In this document: positions 8,401-11,678 of the stretch, one piece after another
Layout of the letters: each line of letters begins with the position of its first letter
How positions within the stretch are numbered: the first letter of the stretch is position 1
NCBI GenBank assembly: GCA_038214085.1
Contig: JBBQSF010000100.1
Coordinates: forward strand, 1-11,678
Origin: JBBQSF01 sp038214085
GTDB taxonomy: Bacteria; Bacteroidota; Bacteroidia; Bacteroidales; CG2-30-32-10
Reading direction: 5' to 3'
Length of the DNA stretch: 11,678 nucleotides
Made by a program: the position numbers and the translations under genes
Notes under the pieces: model-generated
Database searches by the model: none
The model's input: the letters and a program-made list of their open reading frames with translations, nothing else
Told to the model about the DNA's origin: nothing

Positions 8401-8677
8401 AGAGTTTATCGAGATTGTATCTGAAATTTTTGTTGATTGGATTCCGGAAATTTCAGCAGTAGGATTTCAGGCGCTTTGGTCGGGATATTATACCGAACCC
8501 CGCATGATCATTGACCCCGAGCTTGGATTATTTGTTGGATTAAGAGGACAAGGCTTTATGCTAGGGCAATATCTTGCAAAATTATATGTGGAAAAATTAA
8601 CCGGGAAAAAAGTTCCTGATTATTTCAAACGGTTAAGTATTTCTGGCGACGCATTGCTCGAAAAGGCTTTCAAATAG
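5444..8677 (+). CDS. Five-module iron-sulfur flavoprotein dehydrogenase (HcnABC / opine oxidase / proline dehydrogenase-like fusion)
   Basis: This is probably a cytoplasmic or membrane-peripheral amine or imino-acid dehydrogenase passing electrons along an internal iron-sulfur chain. Modules in order: a 2Fe-2S ferredoxin domain (about 18–95; Cys60, 65, 68, 80); a pyridine-nucleotide-disulfide-type FAD domain with GAGPAG at 121–126 and a second GAGNIG at 268–273; two 4Fe-4S motifs (Cys461, 467, 470, 474 and Cys495, 498, 501, 505); a BFD-like 2Fe-2S domain (Cys606, 608, 642, 647); and a DAO-type FAD domain from about 702 to 1070 with GGGIGG at 710–715, NALGG at 896–900 and GQGFMLG at 1035–1041. 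The homologous modules are usually separate subunits (HcnA/B/C, OoxA/B, archaeal PDH). An in-frame TGA at 5438 makes 5444 the first possible ATG. No neighbouring gene hints at the substrate. The cyanide synthase name is not justified; D-amino acid, proline, hydroxyproline, sarcosine or opine are all possible. Domain calls are firm, function is not. Confidence 0.88.
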   Translation: MYKIEKHPIIAIKEEEKHVFNFNGKKVTGEKGFTIAAALHQAGFPVHSHSLDNRERSLECGIGKCGACEMLVDGKIKRICITLCDEAKKVQEIPKDYVPQATNYQKKDALNVHKTTVVIVGAGPAGLACREILNEQGIANIVVDSNSKIGGQFNMQTHQFFFYEKVKKYGGMRGFDIASLLAGENHDGIFLDCTVWDILEHNRIAVKNMKTQEIFLIDTEYFVVAAGAVPFLPSFHNDDVPGVYTAAVVQKMMNMELTLLGKNILTVGAGNIGYLTSYQLMQAGAKVKAIVEALPHEGGFPVQANRVRRLGIPVILSHLIIEAIPNKDRTGITGAVIAEAKNFKPILGTEKIIDGIDAINVCTGLIPDNDLLIKGREMFGLKCFGAGDAIRIGEGTSAVLRGKQVAFEILDTMGKSYNYDNYLEVSKDYFDSQQHPLKIIEEPYMPTKERMAEKPFVLIDCLYGFSCNPCAFACPHGAITKSSTSTVPAIDFNKCIGCMDCVYQCPGLAIFGYNPKKDTFFLPVEFDIADGEDVYLVDNNANILGEGKIDKILRKKNLTHIARVKASEIKADDFTKVRGFVIKRNYPDKLRLKAYKEKLGKEIYMCHCDDVTLDKVMKVIGDRKFISVEEIKHTTHLGMGPCRGKRCLLRLRQNLRPKGIALVGHPTPRAPLSNQITIGELYPTNIHENIITATIKEKPKKIKVKSFIAGGGIGGSSLFRYLSEAGMKPVLINFGFGSSWRNIAGGRPVFSLPELTDIARHNLELFKDLSKKAEIDFRLINYVTFAHDEQMLKTLEDSMAWQDGVMLKPSQFKKEISPYFNSKNKNYIAALKTGDCWQATPGKVIEALRQIGISKGGTLLENCELIDVEKSGKTFTITVRANSNEYIEYETDIFINALGGEADKFAKKAGIETGLYPVKHQAFITRRLPMLGVNGNPLDMLIDRRKYKGFVAVYGQQLAETGQIIGCASPQIEPMETDKNVKYNSKEFIEIVSEIFVDWIPEISAVGFQALWSGYYTEPRMIIDPELGLFVGLRGQGFMLGQYLAKLYVEKLTGKKVPDYFKRLSISGDALLEKAFK

Positions 8678-8723
8678 TAATTTAACTGCTTGGTTTCCGG
8701 CAATACATCGTTGAAATTTAATT

Positions 8724-8756
8724 AATTGGCTAAAATTGATAGCTTAATTTTTTTTT
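8724..8756 (+). terminator. Candidate intrinsic terminator after the large flavoprotein gene
   Basis: The left arm AATTGGCTA (8724–8732) pairs with TAGCT plus AATT (8740–8749) through one G·T pair and one bulged T, around a 7-nt loop. A run of nine T residues (8748–8756) overlaps the end of the stem. The position, 47 nt after the stop codon and just before a new promoter box, fits a transcription-unit boundary. The stem is AT-rich, so efficiency may be modest. Confidence 0.5.
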
Positions 8757-8772
8757 ATTCAATGAATAATAT

Positions 8773-8780
8773 TACCTTTG
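8773..8780 (+). promoter_or_regulatory. Candidate Bacteroidota promoter -7 box (TACCTTTG) for the DUF177–rpmF–plsX–fabH operon
   Basis: The box matches TAnnTTTG exactly and is followed by CCG. The T-run at 8748–8756 lies about where the -33 TTTG element is expected and may serve as a degenerate version of it. Initiation near 8787 would leave only about 20 nt before the TTG start of the first gene. The box lies directly downstream of a terminator-like hairpin and upstream of a highly expressed class of genes, which supports the call. Confidence 0.6.
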
Positions 8781-8805
8781 CCGACCTTATAAAATTTGAT
8801 TTGTT

Positions 8806-9336
8806 TTGGATTATTTGAGTCAGTTTAATATTGAATTTAGTGGCCTGAATGAAGGCACATACAATTATGACTTTTCCATAAGCAAACTGTTCTTTGAAAA
8901 ATTCGAATTTACCGAACTGAATAATGCTGCTGTTCAGGTTGGTGTAGAAATGCAAAAGCAGCAGGGAATGCTGGTATTTAATTTTTCAATTGAAGGCATT
9001 TTGAATTTAACTTGTGACCGTTGTCTGGGACCTTTAGATTTTCCAGTAACAACTGCCCCTGAATTTTATGTGAAATTTGGGAAAGAATCACACGAAGAAA
9101 GTGAAAACGTATTTGTGCTTTCTGATGCAGAACACCAGATTAATATTGCACAATACATTTACGAATATATTTTGCTTTGCATTCCCGCCAAAGTTACGCA
9201 TCCTGATAATAAAAATGGTGAAAGCACATGCGATCGGGAATTTTTAGAACTATTGAAAAAATTTGAACCTGAAATAAAATCAGAAACTGATCCCCGTTGG
9301 GAAGCATTGAAAAAACTAAAAGACAATAATAATTAA
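8806..9336 (+). CDS. DUF177 / YceD family protein (23S rRNA accumulation factor), TTG start
   Basis: The YceD/DUF177 family is encoded next to rpmF in many bacteria and is implicated in 23S rRNA accumulation or processing. The N-terminus (LSQFNIEFSGLNEGTY) and the central LTCDRCLGPL around Cys70 and Cys73 are family hallmarks; further cysteines lie at 125 and 142. The length of 176 residues is normal. No ATG is available near the start: the frame has a TGA at 8797–8799, the first candidate is TTG at 8806, a second TTG is at 8815, and the first in-frame ATG is about 48 codons in, past conserved sequence. TTG at 8806 best fits the family's N-terminus. The gap to rpmF is 19 nt, so it is the first gene of the operon. 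Confidence 0.87.
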   Translation: MDYLSQFNIEFSGLNEGTYNYDFSISKLFFEKFEFTELNNAAVQVGVEMQKQQGMLVFNFSIEGILNLTCDRCLGPLDFPVTTAPEFYVKFGKESHEESENVFVLSDAEHQINIAQYIYEYILLCIPAKVTHPDNKNGESTCDREFLELLKKFEPEIKSETDPRWEALKKLKDNNN

Positions 9337-9355
9337 CAATAATAAATTTTGAATT

Positions 9356-9541
9356 ATGGCACATCCGAAACATAAGATTTCAAAAACAAGAAGAGACAAA
9401 AGAAGAACCCATTACAAAGCTGTTGCCCCAACTGTTGCAGTTTGTTCAAATTGCGGATCACCCGTTCTTTATCACCGCGTTTGTGGAGAATGTGGATATT
9501 ACAAAGGAAAGCTTACTATTGAAAAGAAAACAGTAGCTTAA
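9356..9541 (+). CDS. rpmF: 50S ribosomal protein L32
   Basis: This is a small protein of the large ribosomal subunit. The 61-residue product begins MAHPKHKISKTRRDKRRTHY, the standard L32 start with its basic extension. It has a zinc ribbon formed by Cys30-x2-Cys33 and Cys43-x2-Cys46, so this is the zinc-binding (C+) paralogue type rather than a cysteine-free copy. It sits between DUF177 and plsX with gaps of 19 and 18 nt, the widely conserved arrangement linking ribosome and lipid synthesis genes. It is a complete gene with nothing odd. Confidence 0.98.
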   Translation: MAHPKHKISKTRRDKRRTHYKAVAPTVAVCSNCGSPVLYHRVCGECGYYKGKLTIEKKTVA

Positions 9542-9559
9542 TCATGTTAATTTAAAAAG

Positions 9560-10534
9560 ATGAATATCGGTATTGATATTATGGGTGGTGATTTTGCACC
9601 AGCTGCTACTATTAGCGGTGCAATCAATGCGCGTAAAGAATTACCTAAAAGCGACCACATATTTTTATTCGGCGACAAGGATATCATTCTTGAAGGGCTT
9701 GCTGCCGAAAAAGCTGATCCGGCTGGTTTTGAAATCATTCATGCCGAAGAAACCATAGGAATGGGTGAGCATCCAACAAAAGCTATTTCTCAAAAACCTA
9801 ATTCCAGTATTTCCATCGGATTTAAATTTTTGAAAAAAAATAAAATCGATGCTTTTACAGGTGCAGGAAATACTGGTGCCATGCTGGTTGGCTCTATTTT
9901 TAGCGTCAACACTATTCAGGGCGTTATCAGGCCTTGTATCACATCCACAATTCCAAAAGAAAACGGAAATGTTGGTATTTTGCTTGATGTAGGTGCTGTT
10001 CCAGATTGTCGTCCCGATGTACTGTATCAATTTGGAATTCTTGGATCTCTTTATGCACAGTACGTTTACAACATTAAAAATCCCAGAGTTGCCTTGCTGA
10101 ATATTGGCGAAGAAGAAGAAAAAGGGAACCTCCTCACTCAATCTACATATAGGTTAATGAAGGATACCAAAGACTTTAATTTTGTTGGAAATGTTGAAGG
10201 TCGTGATTTATTCGCAGATACTGCAGATGTAATTGTTTGTGATGGCTTTTCAGGAAATATTGCATTAAAACAAATTGAGGAAATTGGTCGCATGATGATC
10301 AGACGAGGCTTCTCCGATAACTTTCTTAAACGATTGAATTATGAACTCTATGGTGGCACTCCAATTTTAGGAATCAATTCCACCGTTATGATTGCTCATG
10401 GAATTTCAAGCGCAACTGCTATAAAAAATATGATTTTGCTTGCAAAAGATGTCCACAAAGCCAAACTTTCGAAAAAAATTCGTACTGCCATGGCTCATTA
10501 TATCAATGCAAGGGAAAAAGAAATTAGTTCGTAA
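9560..10534 (+). CDS. plsX: Phosphate acyltransferase PlsX
   Basis: PlsX converts acyl-ACP and inorganic phosphate to acyl-phosphate, which PlsY then uses to acylate glycerol-3-phosphate in phospholipid synthesis. It is a peripheral membrane enzyme. The N-terminal IGIDIMGGDFAP (3–14), GAGNTGAM (101–108) and CDGFSGNIALK around Asp228 are the family signatures. The length of 324 residues is normal. The ATG at 9560 is preceded by an A-rich AAAAAG stretch, and the protein begins exactly where the family does. It is transcribed with rpmF upstream (18-nt gap) and fabH downstream (19-nt gap). Confidence 0.97.
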   Translation: MNIGIDIMGGDFAPAATISGAINARKELPKSDHIFLFGDKDIILEGLAAEKADPAGFEIIHAEETIGMGEHPTKAISQKPNSSISIGFKFLKKNKIDAFTGAGNTGAMLVGSIFSVNTIQGVIRPCITSTIPKENGNVGILLDVGAVPDCRPDVLYQFGILGSLYAQYVYNIKNPRVALLNIGEEEEKGNLLTQSTYRLMKDTKDFNFVGNVEGRDLFADTADVIVCDGFSGNIALKQIEEIGRMMIRRGFSDNFLKRLNYELYGGTPILGINSTVMIAHGISSATAIKNMILLAKDVHKAKLSKKIRTAMAHYINAREKEISS

Positions 10535-10553
10535 AATATAAAAGTATTTTCTA

Positions 10554-11543
10554 ATGTCTAAGGTTAGAGCAGCAATTAAAGGTGTTCATGGTTATTTACC
10601 TGAATACATTTTAACCAACGAAGAATTAAGCAAAATGGTTGACACCACTGACGAGTGGATCATGACACGTATTGGTATAAAAGAAAGAAGAATTCTCAAA
10701 GGCGAAGGAAAAGGATCTTCCGATCTTGGTGCTGAAGCCGTAAAAGGATTACTTGCTAAAACCGGAACAAGTCCCGAAGAAGTTGAATTATTGATCTGTG
10801 CTACCGTTACTCCTGATATGCAATTTCCGGCAACTGCCAATATTATTTGCGACAAAGCGGGAATCAAAAATGCATTTGCATACGATCTTAATGCCGGTTG
10901 CTCAGGATTTTTATTTGCACTTGTAACTGCTTCTAAATTTGTTGAAACCGGACAATACAAAAAAGTTATTGTTGTTGGAGCTGAAAAAATGTCGTCAATT
11001 ACAGATTATACCGACAGAGCAACCTGCCCGATTTTTGGCGATGGCGCAGCAGCAGTACTTCTCGAACCTACTACCGAAGAAGTTGGTATAATGGATTCGA
11101 TTCTTCGTTCCGATGGAGTTGGAAGAGTTTATTTACATCAGAAAGCCGGTGGTTCTGTAAAACCAGCATCGCATGCAACTATTGATGCCCGCGAACATTT
11201 TATTTATCAGGAAGGACAACCTGTTTTTAAATGGGCTGTCTCAAAAATGGCTGACGTTTCTCTCGAAATTATGGAACGCAACAAGCTTACCACTGATAAT
11301 ATTTCCTGGCTTGTGCCACATCAGGCCAACCTGAGAATTATTGATGCAACAGGAAATCGTATGAACTTGCCGAAAGAAAAGGTTATGATTAATATCCAGA
11401 AATACGGAAACACTACTGCGGCAACACTTCCGCTATGTCTTTGGGAATGGGAATCGCAACTTAAAAAAGGCGACAATCTTATTCTTGTTGCATTTGGAGC
11501 CGGTTTTACTTGGGGATCCATTTATTTAAAATGGGCTTACTGA
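10554..11543 (+). CDS. fabH: 3-oxoacyl-[acyl-carrier-protein] synthase III (KAS III)
   Basis: FabH starts fatty acid synthesis by condensing a short acyl-CoA with malonyl-ACP. In Bacteroidota the primers commonly include branched acyl-CoAs, but specificity cannot be read here. The catalytic triad is visible: Cys116 in AGCSGF, His256 in PHQAN and Asn286 in YGNTTAAT, corresponding to E. coli Cys112, His244 and Asn274. The product is 329 residues and ends with GAGFTWGSIYLKW, typical of the family. The gene lies 19 nt after plsX and appears to be the last member of the operon, since a hairpin and a promoter-like box follow it. Confidence 0.97.
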   Translation: MSKVRAAIKGVHGYLPEYILTNEELSKMVDTTDEWIMTRIGIKERRILKGEGKGSSDLGAEAVKGLLAKTGTSPEEVELLICATVTPDMQFPATANIICDKAGIKNAFAYDLNAGCSGFLFALVTASKFVETGQYKKVIVVGAEKMSSITDYTDRATCPIFGDGAAAVLLEPTTEEVGIMDSILRSDGVGRVYLHQKAGGSVKPASHATIDAREHFIYQEGQPVFKWAVSKMADVSLEIMERNKLTTDNISWLVPHQANLRIIDATGNRMNLPKEKVMINIQKYGNTTAATLPLCLWEWESQLKKGDNLILVAFGAGFTWGSIYLKWAY

Positions 11544-11556
11544 TCTGATTCTGCTT

Positions 11557-11564
11557 TAATTTTG
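11557..11564 (+). promoter_or_regulatory. Possible promoter -7 box (TAATTTTG) before the 3' partial gene
   Basis: The box is an exact TAnnTTTG match 13 nt after the fabH stop and 29 nt before the next ATG, the spacing expected of a short-leader promoter. No TTTG (-33) element is visible inside the end of fabH. Its last two bases overlap the hairpin that follows, so promoter and terminator readings compete here. Confidence 0.3.
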
Positions 11565-11582
11565 TCTGCATTCAGACATTTT
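11563..11582 (+). terminator. Possible intrinsic terminator after fabH
   Basis: A perfect 6-bp stem, TGTCTG and CAGACA, closes a CATT tetraloop at 11563–11578 and is followed by TTTT and then a run of A. It lies 20 nt after the fabH stop. The T-run is short and the hairpin overlaps a promoter-like box, so it may instead be an operator-like palindrome for the downstream gene. Confidence 0.35.
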
Positions 11583-11593
11583 AAAAAAACAAT

Positions 11594-11678
11594 ATGTTGA
11601 AAAGAATAGCCACAATATTTCTTCTACTTCTTTTTGTATTCAACATATTTGGTGTATATCTGGCTTTTAAGATAAAGC
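11594..11678 (+). CDS. Unidentified protein with an N-terminal membrane segment (3' partial)
   Basis: The frame is open from the ATG at 11594 to the window edge, 28 codons. The translation starts MLKRIAT, followed by a hydrophobic stretch (IFLLLLFVFNIFGVYLAF) and then basic residues. This fits a signal anchor or signal peptide of a membrane or exported protein. The visible part is too short to assign a family. The 50-nt gap after fabH, containing a hairpin and a promoter-like box, suggests a separate transcription unit. Confidence 0.55.
   Translation, partial: MLKRIATIFLLLLFVFNIFGVYLAFKIK

Noticed and set aside
5444..8677. Naming the large flavoprotein a hydrogen cyanide synthase
   Set aside because: The modules resemble HcnA, HcnB and HcnC, but the same modules occur in opine, hydroxyproline and proline dehydrogenases, and nothing in the sequence or neighbours shows glycine as substrate or cyanide production.
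9345..9353. TAAATTTTG before rpmF as a promoter box
   Set aside because: It has the wrong spacing for TAnnTTTG (one base extra), and the 19-nt gap in a conserved operon does not need an internal promoter.
9665..10141. Minus-strand open frame of 158 codons opposite plsX
   Set aside because: It is fully covered by conserved PlsX coding sequence and has no family features of its own.
1..11678. Mobile element, CRISPR or defence island
   Set aside because: No transposase, integrase, direct-repeat array, att-like duplication or defence-type domain was seen; all genes are co-oriented metabolic, transport or housekeeping genes.

Overview
The window reads as chromosomal DNA of a Bacteroidota bacterium, probably Bacteroidales or a close relative. 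The evidence is a low G+C base composition, A-rich start regions without a strong Shine-Dalgarno sequence, promoter-like TAnnTTTG (-7) boxes in the intergenic gaps, a CzcA–TolC fusion of a kind I recall mainly from this phylum, and the order DUF177–rpmF–plsX–fabH. All genes lie on the + strand. I see no RNA gene, insertion sequence, CRISPR array or prophage.

Positions 1–5248 hold a heavy-metal efflux unit. The first gene is cut by the window's left edge. It encodes a CzcA-type RND pump fused to a TolC-like outer-membrane factor, with a sequence resembling a signal peptide at the junction. Its stop codon directly abuts the start of a lipoprotein periplasmic adaptor. Together these two genes supply all three parts of a tripartite pump.

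Positions 5249–8757 hold a single-gene unit: a candidate promoter, a leader of about 100 nt, a 1077-residue multi-cofactor flavoprotein, and a candidate terminator. The protein joins in one chain what is usually split among the subunits of hydrogen cyanide synthase (HcnABC), opine oxidase, D-hydroxyproline dehydrogenase or archaeal proline dehydrogenase. It carries a 2Fe-2S ferredoxin domain, a pyridine-nucleotide-disulfide-type flavin domain, two 4Fe-4S motifs, a BFD-like 2Fe-2S domain and a C-terminal DAO-type flavin domain. It is the most unusual gene here. Its substrate cannot be read from the sequence, but an amine or imino-acid dehydrogenase is most likely.

Positions 8758–11582 hold a housekeeping operon: DUF177/YceD, ribosomal protein L32, PlsX and FabH, with gaps of 18–19 nt. 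It links ribosome assembly to the start of fatty acid and phospholipid synthesis. A hairpin after fabH, overlapping a promoter-like box, precedes the first 28 codons of an unidentified membrane-anchored protein that runs off the right edge.

I find no convincing new defence or mobile system. The points worth follow-up are the two fusion proteins, several residue-level deviations in the large flavoprotein, and the short regulatory regions.
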